A stretch of DNA of 64,000 nucleotides from Nocardia iowensis (GCF_019222765.1 NZ_CP078145.1:8184001-8248000); one strand, 5' to 3'; shown: positions 27,858 through 37,246, counted from the stretch's first letter. Program-made: numbers and translations. Notes: generated by a model from the sequence alone, not told the origin.

Positions 27858-28690
27858 CGACCCTCACCGCCCCCACCCCGGCGCGGCACGCCGCACCGGC
27901 AAAGATCCCGGATGTCAGCAATCACATCAGCTTGCGCCGAGCCGTGTCGACCTCGTTGACCATGGCCCATCGCGGGCTGCTGAAGCTCAAGCACAACCCC
28001 GAGCAGTTGTTCGATGTCACTGTCCAGCCGATTCTGTTCACCGCGTTGTTCGCATTCATCTTCGGCGGCGCGATGAAGGGCAGCGTGCACGACTACCTGC
28101 CCATTCTCATCCCCGGCATCCTGGTGCAGACGGTGATCCTGAGTTCGGTGGTCACCGGAACGCAGTTGCGCGAGGACATGGACAAGGGCGTCTTCGACCG
28201 GTTCAAATCCCTGCCCATCGCGCGTATTTCGGCGCTGGCCGGGGCGCTGATCGCCGATATGGTCCGTTACGTCATCGCCACGGTCCTCACGGTGATCGTC
28301 GGACTCGGTCTCGGCTACCGGCCCGGCGGCGGATTCGCCGGTGTCGTGGTCGCCGGACTGGTGATCATCGTCTGCTCGTTCGCGATCAGCTGGATCTGGG
28401 CGCTCATCGGCGTGACGGGTAAGAGCGCCGCGGGCGTGCAAGGCATGTCGATGATGATCATGTTCCCGCTGACCTTCATGTCGGGTGCGTTGGCACCGGT
28501 GAGCACCATGCCGGGCTGGCTGCAGGGCGTCAACCACGCAAACCCCATCTACTACATGGTGAATGCGTGCCAGCAGCTGATGAACGGCAACGTCTACGGT
28601 AGCGACCTGGCCTACTCGCTGATCGGCTCGCTGATCGTGATCGCCATTTTCGCCCCGCTGGCGCTGCGTGCGTACATGCGTCGCGCGTAG
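27854..28690 (+). CDS. DrrB-type ABC transporter permease
   Basis: A 278-residue ABC-2 permease with six predicted transmembrane helices. The ABC-2 signature lies around MMIMFPLTFMSGALAPVSTM and NHANPIYYMVNACQQLM. Its ATG overlaps the ATPase TGA by four bases, so the two subunits are made together. A hairpin just after it separates it from the convergent BTAD regulator. Confidence 0.92.
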   Translation: MTTLTAPTPARHAAPAKIPDVSNHISLRRAVSTSLTMAHRGLLKLKHNPEQLFDVTVQPILFTALFAFIFGGAMKGSVHDYLPILIPGILVQTVILSSVVTGTQLREDMDKGVFDRFKSLPIARISALAGALIADMVRYVIATVLTVIVGLGLGYRPGGGFAGVVVAGLVIIVCSFAISWIWALIGVTGKSAAGVQGMSMMIMFPLTFMSGALAPVSTMPGWLQGVNHANPIYYMVNACQQLMNGNVYGSDLAYSLIGSLIVIAIFAPLALRAYMRRA

Positions 28691-28716
28691 AACCGAAACC
28701 AGATGAGGCACAACGC

Positions 28717-28747
28717 AACGCCGGTCGACCACGGGTCGACCGGCGTT
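28717..28747. terminator. Bidirectional terminator hairpin
   Basis: Two perfect 14-nt arms, AACGCCGGTCGACC and its complement, are separated by ACG. It lies between the convergent drrB-like gene (+) and the BTAD regulator gene (-), 27 bp after the permease stop. There is no long T tract on either side, but symmetry and position suit a shared terminator. Confidence 0.7.
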
Positions 28748-28760
28748 CCGGCCGGTCAGC

Positions 28761-31700
28761 TCAGCGCGCCTCTTGCCACTCCCGCAGCAGCCGCATGATC
28801 CGTTCGGCGGAATCCCGCCGGCGCAATCGGTTCGCCGCGGTCCTGGCCGCCGCCACCCGGTCCGCGCCGAGCACCTGACCGACCAGGTCGGCGTGCCGCG
28901 ACCAGCGCATCGACGGAAAGTCCTGGCGGCAGAAGACATTCGGCGCCAACGCCACCAGCTCCAGGCCACGCACCGGATCACGTTCGGTGACAACCAGATA
29001 CGAGCCGACCGTGCAGGCGATCGCACCGATCTGTGGCAGATCTCGATGCTGCGCCAGCATCGGCGCCGCGCCATCGACAATTTGATCGACGAGCTCGTCC
29101 GTGGTATCCGCCGCGCCGTACAGCACCCGGGCGGCCAACACCGACGCGCCGAGCATGAGAATCCCCGGCCCTGGATTCACTTCGATCCCCGGCCAGCCGG
29201 ACAGTTCCAAAGCCCGCTGGTAGCGGGCGAAACCACCCTCGATATCGCCCTCGGCGAGCGCCACCTCGGCGGCGCTGTGCAGCACCGTGGCGAGCAACTG
29301 ATTGTGCCCATCGACCGGGCCGTCGACTTCGGCCGAACCGAGCGCGAGATCCAATTCGTGCCTTGCCTGTTCCTGCTCGCCGTTGCCGACCAGCGCCGCG
29401 ACCAACAACGCGCGGGTCTCCACGGTGTCCTCGTAGGCCCCCAAGCACTGCAGCAGGCCGAGCGAACGGCGGTAGTACGCCACCGCTTTCGGGTACTCGG
29501 CGACCTGGCCGTACACCTGGCCCAGATGCCTGCACACCATGGCCGCAGTCCACACATTGTCCCGTCCGAAGGTGTCCAGCGCGCGGACCGCGTCCGCCAT
29601 CGAGCCACGCAGGTCACCGAGGTTCTCCCGTAAGTTCGCGCGCAACAGTAATGCGGTGGCGTGGGTTTCGGGGTCGTCGGATCGGACGGCGTGTGCGATC
29701 AACCGGGACAGGCCCCGGCCGTCCGGCCGGGTCAGCACGAGCCCGGCGACAAAACGATTGTTCTGGGTGATATCGGCCCGGCTGCGCAGCAGTCGGCGCA
29801 CCCGCGACCGCACTCGCGCGAGGTCACGCACGCCGCCATTGCTATAGGCCAGGTGCATGAACATCGTCTGATAGCTCATCAGCACCAGGTCGGGGTCGGG
29901 CGCGTCCGGGCCGGTCAGGGGCGGGTGGAGGGCGGCGACCCGCGGGGCCCAGCCGACCACCTCCATGTGCGAACCGCGCAGCACCCACAGCATGGAGACC
30001 ACCGGGAACACCGTGTACGCGGTCAACGCGTCCCGGCGATCGAGCGCATAACGCAGTGCCGCAAGCAGATTGTCGAGCTCCGTGCCCACCGACAGCGCCA
30101 GCTCCATCTGGTCGCCGGTGAAGTAGCGTTGTGCGGCGTCGGTGGCATAATCCTTGGCCCACGCCATCATTCGCTCGATCACCAGGTCGGCCTCGGCCGG
30201 GCTGCGGGACAGCTGTTCTTCGCCGTATTCCCGCACCGTTTCCAGCATCCGGTACCGGGTGCCGAGGACCTCGTCATCGAGCAGGGTGAGCAGCGATTGG
30301 TTCACCAAACCGTCGACGGCCGTGGCCACGTCGTCGATCTCGGGTCCGCTCGCGACCTGCTCGGCGGCCGACAGCGTGAAACCCGCTGGGAAACGGCATA
30401 ATCGGCGCAACGCCCGCTGCTGGGCGTCGTCCAGCAGGTGCCAGCTCCAATCGATCACCGCGTGCAAGGTCCGGTGGCGTTCCGGCGAACTGCGATCACC
30501 GTGGCGCAGCAGCGCGAACCGATCCGTCAGGCGCAGGTTGATCTCCTCGACGCTCATCACCCGGGCTCGCGCGGCGGCCAGTTCGATGGCCAGGGGCAGA
30601 CCGTCCAGGGTGCGGCACAGCTGGGCGACGATCTCGGGATCGAGCCGGACACCGGGACGCACCGCCATGGCGCGCGCCGCGAACAACTCGGTCGCAGGCG
30701 ATCCGGCCGGGTCAATGGTCAACGGCGGCAACGGGTACACGGTTTCGGCGGTGATCATCAGCGGGGCCCGGCTTGTGGTCAGCACGGTCAGCCGATCCGC
30801 GACGCCGATCAGGTCGGCGACCAGCACGGCGACGGCGTCGATCAGGTGCTCACAGTTGTCCAGGATCAGCAGCATCGGGCGGGCCGCCACGGCTTCGCGC
30901 AGGCGTTGGCGGGCGTCGACCCGGTTGCGCAACGGGGTGGTGCCGTACCCGACATCGCTCAAACCGAGCGCCGCACTGATCGCGGCCTCGATCTCGATCC
31001 TGGCTTCGGCCCCGTCGGCGCGGACCGACGCCAGTTCGACCAGCACCACCCGCCGGGTGTCAGCCACTCGGGTGCCGAGTTCGTTGGCGATCCGGGTCTT
31101 TCCGGAACCGCCGGGGCCGAGCACCGTGGTCACCCGTGAGACGTGCAGCAATCGGTCGAGCGCGGCCAAATCGTCCTCGCGGCCGAGCAATACGTTGGGC
31201 GCCGCCCGCAGCCCGATCGCCGCGGGCAAGGCGAACTCCGGGGCGGCGTCGGGCGCTGCGGAGCCGCCATTGTTCGAAAGCCTTGCCGCGCCGAGCGTTT
31301 GCGCAGCCGCTGCCGCCCCGGCTCCGGGTGCGGCAAAGTTGTTGCCGCCCAACGCGTTGCCGCCAGAGTTGTTGCGGCCCAATGGTTCGCCACGCAGGAT
31401 CGCTGTATTCAACTCGACCAGCGCCGGTCCAGGATCCGCACCGAGGCGCTCGGCGAGTAGTTCCCGGAAGGCCGCGAAGGAGGTCAGCGCCTCATTGGGG
31501 CGGCCAGCGGCGGCGAGCAGCCGCATCAGCGCGAGCTGCGCGGGTTCGTCAAGCGGATCGGCATCGGCCCGGCGCCGGGCGATCCGCAGCGCCCCGTCGA
31601 TATCGCCGTTCGACTCGCGCGCCGCCAGTTCGAGCGCGTCCAATTCGGCGAGTCGGCTCGACGCCACGGCGTGCAGCGCGTCGGCGACCTCCCCGGGCGG

Positions 31701-32177
31701 CAGATCGGCGCCGGGCTCGCCGCGCCACAACGCGCGGGCGTGCGCAATGGTGTCGAGACAGGCCGCATGGTCACCGGCAGCACCGTATTCGCGAGCCCGA
31801 CCCACCAGTTCGGCGGCGAGTGACAAGTCGACTCGGTCGGCACGCAACGTCAAGCGGTAGCCGGCCGGGCCGATCTCCAGCGCACCGTCCGGCAACAGGG
31901 AACGCAGCCGGGACACCTGGGTGTGCAGCGCGTTCATCGGCGCCCGCGGCGGCTGCTCCCCCCACACGTCGTCGATGAGCGACTGCGCGCTGCGACTACG
32001 GCCGGGCCGCATCGCCAAGGCGGCGAGCAGCAAGCGCGAGCGGGCCCCCGGCAGCGCGGCCAGCACGCCGTCTCGACGCAGCGCGATCTCGCCCAGCAGG
32101 GCAACCACGACCGGTTCGCCTGCGGGCGTCCGCAACACTTGACCGCGCCCATGCGGGCCGCTCTGATCCGACAACAT
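28761..32177 (-). CDS. AfsR/BTAD-type regulator with NB-ARC ATPase and TPR region
   Basis: A 1,138-residue regulator. Residues about 22-112 form an OmpR-like winged helix and about 115-265 the bacterial transcriptional activation (BTAD) domain. A Gly/Asn/Ala-rich linker (about 265-325) precedes an NB-ARC ATPase with P-loop GPGGSGKT at 354-361. The C-terminal part is helical and TPR-like. Such proteins are large activators often tied to secondary metabolism or stress. The ATG at 32177 is my choice because upstream codons overlap the divergent gene's promoter; a GTG at codon 14 is also possible. It is convergent with the DrrAB-type exporter. Confidence 0.88.
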   Translation of the reverse strand: MLSDQSGPHGRGQVLRTPAGEPVVVALLGEIALRRDGVLAALPGARSRLLLAALAMRPGRSRSAQSLIDDVWGEQPPRAPMNALHTQVSRLRSLLPDGALEIGPAGYRLTLRADRVDLSLAAELVGRAREYGAAGDHAACLDTIAHARALWRGEPGADLPPGEVADALHAVASSRLAELDALELAARESNGDIDGALRIARRRADADPLDEPAQLALMRLLAAAGRPNEALTSFAAFRELLAERLGADPGPALVELNTAILRGEPLGRNNSGGNALGGNNFAAPGAGAAAAAQTLGAARLSNNGGSAAPDAAPEFALPAAIGLRAAPNVLLGREDDLAALDRLLHVSRVTTVLGPGGSGKTRIANELGTRVADTRRVVLVELASVRADGAEARIEIEAAISAALGLSDVGYGTTPLRNRVDARQRLREAVAARPMLLILDNCEHLIDAVAVLVADLIGVADRLTVLTTSRAPLMITAETVYPLPPLTIDPAGSPATELFAARAMAVRPGVRLDPEIVAQLCRTLDGLPLAIELAAARARVMSVEEINLRLTDRFALLRHGDRSSPERHRTLHAVIDWSWHLLDDAQQRALRRLCRFPAGFTLSAAEQVASGPEIDDVATAVDGLVNQSLLTLLDDEVLGTRYRMLETVREYGEEQLSRSPAEADLVIERMMAWAKDYATDAAQRYFTGDQMELALSVGTELDNLLAALRYALDRRDALTAYTVFPVVSMLWVLRGSHMEVVGWAPRVAALHPPLTGPDAPDPDLVLMSYQTMFMHLAYSNGGVRDLARVRSRVRRLLRSRADITQNNRFVAGLVLTRPDGRGLSRLIAHAVRSDDPETHATALLLRANLRENLGDLRGSMADAVRALDTFGRDNVWTAAMVCRHLGQVYGQVAEYPKAVAYYRRSLGLLQCLGAYEDTVETRALLVAALVGNGEQEQARHELDLALGSAEVDGPVDGHNQLLATVLHSAAEVALAEGDIEGGFARYQRALELSGWPGIEVNPGPGILMLGASVLAARVLYGAADTTDELVDQIVDGAAPMLAQHRDLPQIGAIACTVGSYLVVTERDPVRGLELVALAPNVFCRQDFPSMRWSRHADLVGQVLGADRVAAARTAANRLRRRDSAERIMRLLREWQEAR

Positions 32178-32264
32178 TCCGCGGCCATCGTATGCGAGCG
32201 GCAGGGACCGGGCCGACCTGGCTTTTCGCCCCATTTCCGGTGGTCTGTCACCTACGCTGTCGGC

Positions 32265-32732
32265 ATGGCTGAGTTCGAAGTGGTCCGGCAGGCCGTGATC
32301 TCGGCCGAGCCGTCGCGGATTCACGGGTTGATCGACGACTTGCACGAGTGGACCAAGTGGTCACCGTGGGAGGACATCGATCCACAGTTGCAGCGCACCT
32401 ACTCGGGGCCGGACTCCGGGGTCGGCGCCGAGTACGCCTGGCACGGCGACCGGAAGGTCGGCAGCGGAAACATGGCGATCGTCACGAGCGCCGACCGCGA
32501 GATCGGCATCCGGCTGACCTTCGAGAAGCCGTGGAAGGCCACCAACCAGGTCCTGTTCGAGCTGAATCCGACCGAGTCCGGCGCCACCCAGGTGGTCTGG
32601 CGGATGACCGGCGAGCAGCGGGGATTGATGCGCGTGCTCTCGAAGGTGATCCCGATGGATCGGATGGTCGGCAAGGACTTCGAGAAAGGGCTGGCCCGGC
32701 TGAAGGCCGTCGCCGAGGCGGGCGCGGCCTGA
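32265..32732 (+). CDS. SRPBCC-family protein
   Basis: A 155-residue protein with the START/Bet v1 fold. The N-terminal strand-helix is EFEVVRQAVISAEPSRIHGLI, followed by the WTKWSPWEDIDPQ signature often called polyketide cyclase/dehydrase-like. It probably binds a hydrophobic ligand; no activity can be assigned. It is divergent from the BTAD regulator and 45 bp upstream of menA, so possibly co-transcribed with menA. Confidence 0.86.
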   Translation: MAEFEVVRQAVISAEPSRIHGLIDDLHEWTKWSPWEDIDPQLQRTYSGPDSGVGAEYAWHGDRKVGSGNMAIVTSADREIGIRLTFEKPWKATNQVLFELNPTESGATQVVWRMTGEQRGLMRVLSKVIPMDRMVGKDFEKGLARLKAVAEAGAA

Positions 32733-32777
32733 GCGGCCCGAACAGCCCGAAACACCCACGCCGATTAAGCTGCGGGG

Positions 32778-33647
32778 ATGGCTACTGCAGCGCAATGGAT
32801 CGAGGGCGCGCGTCCACGCACCCTGCCGAACGCAATCGCCCCCGTGCTGGCCGGAACCGGCGCCGCCGCCTCGCTCGACGGCGCGGTGTGGTGGAAAGCC
32901 GTTCTCGCGCTCCTGGTTTCGCTGGCCTTGATCGTCGGCGTCAACTTCGCCAACGACTACTCCGACGGCATCCGCGGCACCGACGACGTGCGGGTCGGCC
33001 CGGTGCGGCTGGTCGGGCAGCAGCTGGCCTCGCCCGCCGCCGTGAAGAATGCCGCCATCGCCAGCCTCGTCCTCGCCGCGATCATCGGGCTGATCCTGGC
33101 CGCGACCACGGCCTGGTGGCTGCTGCTCGTCGGCGCGGCCTGCCTGGCCGGGGCCTGGTTCTACACCGGCGGCAGCAAGCCTTACGGCTACAGCGGATTC
33201 GGTGAGATCGCGGTCTTCGTGTTCTTCGGCTTGGTCGGCGTGCTCGGCACCCAGTTCGTCCAGGCCGAGCGGATCGACTGGGTCGGTGCGCTGCTCGCGG
33301 TCTCGGTCGGCGCGTTCTCCAGCGCGGTGCTCGTCGCGAACAACCTGCGCGATATCCCGACCGATACCCAGTCCGGAAAGGTCACCCTCGCAGTCAAACT
33401 CGGCGATCCGCGCACCCGCACCCTGCATCTGGCGCTGCTCGCCGTGCCGTTCCTCGCCACGCTGGCCCTGATCGCCCGCACCCCATGGGCGCTGGTCGGC
33501 CTGCTCGCGATCCCGCTGGCCGTGCGCGCGAACGCGCCGGTCCGCTCCGGCAAGGGCGGCCTGGAACTTATTCCCGCCCTGCGCGACTCCGGCCTCGCCC
33601 TGCTGGTCTGGTCGGCCCTGACCGCGCTGGCCGTCGGGTTCGCTTAG
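32778..33647 (+). CDS. menA: 1,4-dihydroxy-2-naphthoate polyprenyltransferase
   Basis: MenA is the membrane UbiA-family enzyme that attaches the polyprenyl chain to dihydroxynaphthoate. The 289-residue protein has multiple transmembrane helices. The Mg-diphosphate site is [15 protein letters not shown], with the second Asp-rich region in [22 protein letters not shown]. Its TAG stop overlaps the TAA stop of the convergent holin-like gene by two bases. Confidence 0.95.
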   Translation: MATAAQWIEGARPRTLPNAIAPVLAGTGAAASLDGAVWWKAVLALLVSLALIVGVNFANDYSDGIRGTDDVRVGPVRLVGQQLASPAAVKNAAIASLVLAAIIGLILAATTAWWLLLVGAACLAGAWFYTGGSKPYGYSGFGEIAVFVFFGLVGVLGTQFVQAERIDWVGALLAVSVGAFSSAVLVANNLRDIPTDTQSGKVTLAVKLGDPRTRTLHLALLAVPFLATLALIARTPWALVGLLAIPLAVRANAPVRSGKGGLELIPALRDSGLALLVWSALTALAVGFA

Positions 33648-34027
33648 TCGTTGTCAGGTACCAGGATGCCGAAAATCCAGTTCACGATCGAGACGATCAG
33701 GCCGCCGATCACCGCGGCCCAGAAGCCGTCGACGCGCAGGCCGTAGTCGGTGGTCTCGGTGATCTTCGCGGTCAGCCACAGCATGAGCGCGTTGATCACC
33801 AGCAGGAACAGGCCGAGCGTGACGATCACCAGCGGCAGCGACAGCAGCTTGACGATCGGTTTGACCAGCGCGTTCACCACGGTGAACACCACGGCGACGG
33901 CGAGCAGGACGAGAATCTTGCCGCCGTTGCCGTTCTCCGCCGGACTGATGATGTCGATCTTGTCGACCCAGGCGGCGGCCAGCCAGATGGCCACGGCGTT
34001 GATGATCAACCGAATCAGAAGCTGCAT
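33644..34027 (-). CDS. Phage-holin-family-4 (YvlD-type) membrane protein
   Basis: A 127-residue protein with four hydrophobic helices. It contains the PF04020-type pattern [20 protein letters not shown] and [14 protein letters not shown]. Despite the family name it is a chromosomal housekeeping-type gene, not evidence of a prophage; function is unknown. Its stop codon overlaps that of menA. Confidence 0.87.
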   Translation of the reverse strand: MQLLIRLIINAVAIWLAAAWVDKIDIISPAENGNGGKILVLLAVAVVFTVVNALVKPIVKLLSLPLVIVTLGLFLLVINALMLWLTAKITETTDYGLRVDGFWAAVIGGLIVSIVNWIFGILVPDND

Positions 34028-34168
34028 GCGCTCATGCTAAGGCGAGTGCCTCGCCTACGCTCGGCCCGACGCGGCTGACGACGGACTTCGTCCGGCTGCG
34101 CCCGTCATGCTGTCGGGTGGACATGTGCCGACTCGAAACGCGAATCGCGCCGACACCTGTCCATCACT

Positions 34169-34750
34169 TCAGGCTGCGCGGTCGAGCAGGGCGAGCACCT
34201 TGGACCGGATGTCCTGGATCGAATCCGAGCCGCCGAGCAGGCGCTCGGTGGTCTGATTGGGTGCGCGCAGGATGCCGAGCAGCACGTGCGCGGATTCGAT
34301 GGCCTTGTCCTTGCGGGCGAGTGCTTCCCGCAGGGACAGCTCGAGCACCTTCTTGGCCTCCTTGGTGAACGGGATATGCCCGAGATTGCCGCCGCTGCCC
34401 CAGCCGAACAGCCCACGCCGCTCCGGCGGTACCGCGCGGTCGAGTGCGTCCTCGCCGAAGTTGGCCTCCAGGGATTCCCGCACGGCATCGAGATCGATGC
34501 CGATCGAACGCAGCGCCGCGGCGTCCTCCTCCCCCAGCGGTTCGAACTTCCCGCGCGCGGCCAGCGCGCTCATCACCCCGTCATGGGTGATACCCGCCTC
34601 GGCCAGTAGCGCCTTCAGTTCCGGCTCGCTCTGCGACAACAGGCCGAGCAGCACATGCTCCACCTCGATGTTGGGCGACCGCAATTCCCGCGCGTCTTCC
34701 TGAGCCATCACGACGGCCGTCCGCGCTGATCTGGTGAACCGTTCGAACAT
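34169..34750 (-). CDS. ClpC2-like protein with two Clp N-terminal repeats and no ATPase
   Basis: A 193-residue protein consisting of two Clp_N repeats: one beginning FERFTRSARTAVVMAQEDAR, the second around FTKEAKKVLELSLREALARK. It has no Walker motifs, so it cannot unfold proteins. It resembles the ClpC2 proteins of mycobacteria, reported to bind ligands of the ClpC1 N-terminal domain such as cyclomarin and thereby protect ClpC1 (recalled, not checked here). Its ATG overlaps the stop of the small HTH gene by one base, so the two form one translational unit. Confidence 0.85.
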   Translation of the reverse strand: MFERFTRSARTAVVMAQEDARELRSPNIEVEHVLLGLLSQSEPELKALLAEAGITHDGVMSALAARGKFEPLGEEDAAALRSIGIDLDAVRESLEANFGEDALDRAVPPERRGLFGWGSGGNLGHIPFTKEAKKVLELSLREALARKDKAIESAHVLLGILRAPNQTTERLLGGSDSIQDIRSKVLALLDRAA

Positions 34751-34971
34751 CAGCGGTCCCCGCCTTTCCGATTGTGCTTCTGGTGGGCTGCCTGCTTGCT
34801 GACCTCGAGCGCCTCGGCGATCGCCTGCCAGGACCAGCCCTGGGCACGGGCATTGGCCACCTGGATCGCCTCGAGACGTTCGAGCAGCCGCCGCAGTGCG
34901 AGCACCGCGCGCAGCCCGACCTTGGGGTCGGGACTGCCCGCGGCGGCCGCCAGAGTGGTTGCTTCAGTCAT
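34750..34971 (-). CDS. Small helix-turn-helix protein upstream of the ClpC2-like gene
   Basis: A 73-residue protein. Helix-rich VLALRRLLERLEAIQVANAR leads into a helix-turn-helix, WSWQAIAEALEVSKQAAHQK, ending in basic residues. There is no sensor domain, so signals may come through the partner encoded next. The ATG at 34971 starts four bases from a perfect 16-bp inverted repeat; extending to an earlier in-frame start would place coding sequence over that repeat. I propose it is an autorepressor of this operon. Confidence 0.82.
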   Translation of the reverse strand: MTEATTLAAAAGSPDPKVGLRAVLALRRLLERLEAIQVANARAQGWSWQAIAEALEVSKQAAHQKHNRKGGDR

Positions 34972-34974
34972 GCC

Positions 34975-35018
34975 GTCAATTTTGATTGACGCGACGGGCG
35001 ATGTCAATCAAAATTGAC
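34975..35018. promoter_or_regulatory. Perfect 16-bp inverted repeat upstream of the HTH/ClpC2-like operon
   Basis: Arms GTCAATTTTGATTGAC (34975-34990) and GTCAATCAAAATTGAC (35003-35018) are exact reverse complements with a 12-bp spacer. Each arm is itself roughly symmetric (TCAAT...ATTGA), so each could hold one dimer, with centres 28 bp apart. The AT-rich arms stand out in this GC-rich DNA and probably overlap the promoter of the operon. The spacing to the HTH start codon suggests autoregulation. Confidence 0.85.
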
Positions 35019-35087
35019 GAGCGTTCGCTGTCGGAGAAGTGCGGCGGCACCGCGCCGTCCGGCGCAGGCCGATGTCGTCGAGCGGGT

Positions 35088-36173
35088 TCAGCCAGCCCAG
35101 ATGCCGGTGGCGGCGAACTTGTCCAGGATCGCGGTCGGTTCGGCCAAGCTCATGCCCTGCGATTCGACCCACGCGTCGTCGAAATACGTTCCGGCATAAC
35201 GGTCTCCGCCGTCACACAGCAGAGTGACCACGCTGCCGCCACGGCCTGCCGCGAGCATTTCGGAGATGATGGCGAACACGCCCCACAGGTTGGTGCCGGT
35301 CGAGCCGCCGACCCGGCGGCCGAGCACCCGGCTGGCGTAGCGCGCCGCCGCGATCGAGCCCGCGTCGGGCACCTCGAGCATCCGGTCGACCACTTCGCCG
35401 ACGAACGAGGGCTCCACCCGCGGCCTGCCGATACCCTCGATGCGCGAAGACATTCCGGTCTCATAGCCTGCGTCACCGGTCTCATAACCACCGTAGAAGG
35501 CCGAATTCTCCGGATCGACCACGGCCAATCTCGTTGCGTGCCTGCGATATCGGATGTAGCGGCCGATGGTGGCACTGGTGCCGCCGGTACCCGCACCGAC
35601 CACGATCCAGTCCGGCACCGGGTGCGACTCCAAAGCCATTTGCTGGTAAATAGATTCGGCGATGTTGTTGTTGCCGCGCCAGTCGGTGGCACGCTCGGCA
35701 TGGGTGAACTGATCCATGTAGTGGCCGCCGCATTCGGCGGCCAGCCGGGCCGCCTCGGTGTACATGTCGGGCGGACGCTGCACGAAATGGCAACGGCCAC
35801 CTTGTGCTTCGATCAGCGCGATCTTTTGCGGCGAGGTGCTCGCTGGCATCACCGCGACGAAATCCAGGCCGAGCAGTTTCGCGAAATACGCCTCGCTGAC
35901 CGCCGTCGAACCGGACGACGCCTCCACCACGGTGGTGCCCTCGGTGACCCAGCCGTTGCAAATCGCGTACAGGAAAAGGGATCTGGCCAGCCGGTGCTTG
36001 AGACTGCCGGTGATATGGGTGGATTCGTCCTTCAGATACAGCTCGATATTCCACGCGGCAGGCAGCGGGTACCGCAGCAGATGGGTATCGGCACTGCGCT
36101 GCGCGTCGGCGTCGATCAGCCGCACCGCGTTGTCGACCCAGTCGCGTGGCGAGCTGCGATCACAGGACTTCAC
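35088..36173 (-). CDS. cds1: Cds1-type PLP-dependent L-cysteine desulfhydrase
   Basis: A 361-residue fold-type II PLP enzyme. The PLP lysine is K59 in [12 protein letters not shown], and the phosphate-binding loop is GAGTGGTS at 193-200. The sequence resembles the mycobacterial Cds1 (Rv3684 type), which releases H2S from cysteine, more than the biosynthetic CysK/CysM. A cysteine synthase-like role is an alternative. It overlaps the upstream DUF4229 gene by four bases. Confidence 0.85.
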   Translation of the reverse strand: MKSCDRSSPRDWVDNAVRLIDADAQRSADTHLLRYPLPAAWNIELYLKDESTHITGSLKHRLARSLFLYAICNGWVTEGTTVVEASSGSTAVSEAYFAKLLGLDFVAVMPASTSPQKIALIEAQGGRCHFVQRPPDMYTEAARLAAECGGHYMDQFTHAERATDWRGNNNIAESIYQQMALESHPVPDWIVVGAGTGGTSATIGRYIRYRRHATRLAVVDPENSAFYGGYETGDAGYETGMSSRIEGIGRPRVEPSFVGEVVDRMLEVPDAGSIAAARYASRVLGRRVGGSTGTNLWGVFAIISEMLAAGRGGSVVTLLCDGGDRYAGTYFDDAWVESQGMSLAEPTAILDKFAATGIWAG

Positions 36174-36526
36174 GAGGACGCCCCCTGGTTGTCCTCCGGC
36201 GTCTCGCCGCGCAGCCGGGCCCGCAACTGGGCCTTGTCGCGGCGGCGGCGCTCGTCGACCACCGCGATGTCCTCGTTGACCCGCGTGCGCAACCGCTTGA
36301 ACAGCGTCAGCGACAGCGGCATCGCGATGATCAGCGCGAACAGCGCGGCGACCACCAACGGGATATCCACCGAGACCAGCCGGGCCACCAGCACGATCAG
36401 CACGGTGATCACCACGACCAGGGCCAGCCTGGCCAGGGTGTACAGCGCCAGATCGCGGGCGAGCCGACGGCCCGCGCCAGCGGTTTGCTGTCCTGGAACA
36501 CCATCTGGTGGAGTTGCGTCACTCAC
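36170..36526 (-). CDS. DUF4229 membrane protein
   Basis: A 118-residue protein with two transmembrane helices (about residues 29-47 and 54-74) and a basic cytoplasmic tail ([15 protein letters not shown]), the layout of DUF4229. Function is unknown. It is the first gene of a two-gene unit with cds1, overlapping by ATGA. Confidence 0.82.
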   Translation of the reverse strand: MSDATPPDGVPGQQTAGAGRRLARDLALYTLARLALVVVITVLIVLVARLVSVDIPLVVAALFALIIAMPLSLTLFKRLRTRVNEDIAVVDERRRRDKAQLRARLRGETPEDNQGASS

Positions 36527-36709
36527 GTCGCTCAGCCTATGCGAAGCTGTTGCCCGCCCTCGGCTCGCGCCTGTCGCCGAGGTCGCGAGCGTATCCGTTT
36601 TGTCTATTACTTCCCCTTTACCAACAGTAGGTGGTTCGAGTACCTAGGGGTTTCAGTGCAACGATGACGCCATCTGATGAGGGAACTGTCGAGAACGGAG
36701 AGGTTTGCT

Positions 36710-36919
36710 ATGAGTGCGATCACCGTCGGCGGCCAGGACACCCTGCTGACACCAGGGCAGGTTGCTGCCATGTTCCACGTCGATCCGAAGACCGTCACCC
36801 GCTGGGCTCATGCCGGTCGTCTCGGGTCGTTGCGCACACCGGGCGGGCATCGCCGGTTCCGCGAATCAGAAGTACTTCAGCTGCTCAGGTCTCTCACCAC
36901 TGAGGCCACCGCACGCTGA
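36710..36919 (+). CDS. bldC: BldC-type MerR-like transcriptional regulator
   Basis: A 69-residue DNA-binding protein with only a MerR-type winged helix: LLTPGQVAAMFHVDPKTVTR, AHAGRLGSLRTPGGHRRFRE. In Streptomyces BldC binds DNA cooperatively as head-to-tail oligomers and times development. Length and sequence match closely. The ATG at 36710 has GAGAGG seven bases upstream. An AT-rich stretch near 36600-36625 may hold its promoter. Confidence 0.93.
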   Translation: MSAITVGGQDTLLTPGQVAAMFHVDPKTVTRWAHAGRLGSLRTPGGHRRFRESEVLQLLRSLTTEATAR

Positions 36920-37036
36920 CCACGGGACGCGCGGGCCCATCGTGCCGGGGCCCGCGCCCACCCGGGGACAGATTTCGCGTCCGCGGTGTGCCGCAGCGAC
37001 GCACGGGACTACCCTCGTAATCAGGAGGTGAGCGAC

Positions 37037-37246
37037 GTGACGTACCTGTTGGCACTCATCGCGGTAGTGGCAGTCGCGGTGCTGTGCTGGAAAGCGTTCG
37101 GCCCCGAGAAGTCGGCCGGACCGAGCGCCCCCCACACGCGTCCACCGCAACGCAAGCGAGTCCTCGGGCCGGACGACGACCCCGAGTTCCTCTGGCGGCT
37201 ATCCCGCCAGCATCGCGATGGAGATTCCGGCAGCACCGAGCGCTGA
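37037..37246 (+). CDS. Small single-span membrane protein
   Basis: A 69-residue protein with one N-terminal membrane helix (YLLALIAVVAVAVLCW), a proline-rich linker and a charged tail with DDDPEFLWRLSRQ. AGGAGGT lies seven bases before the GTG at 37037; a GTG nine bases earlier is an alternative but would overlap the Shine-Dalgarno sequence. It lies downstream of bldC and may share its transcript. Function is unknown. Confidence 0.75.
   Translation: MTYLLALIAVVAVAVLCWKAFGPEKSAGPSAPHTRPPQRKRVLGPDDDPEFLWRLSRQHRDGDSGSTER

Noticed and set aside
28761..32345. Longer version of the BTAD regulator starting at 32345
   Set aside because: The extra 56 codons overlap the start of the divergent SRPBCC gene and lack conservation features; the ATG at 32177 is preferred.
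33644..34027. Phage holin family hit as sign of a prophage
   Set aside because: The family name is historical; no integrase, capsid or lysis genes are nearby and the gene lies among menaquinone genes.
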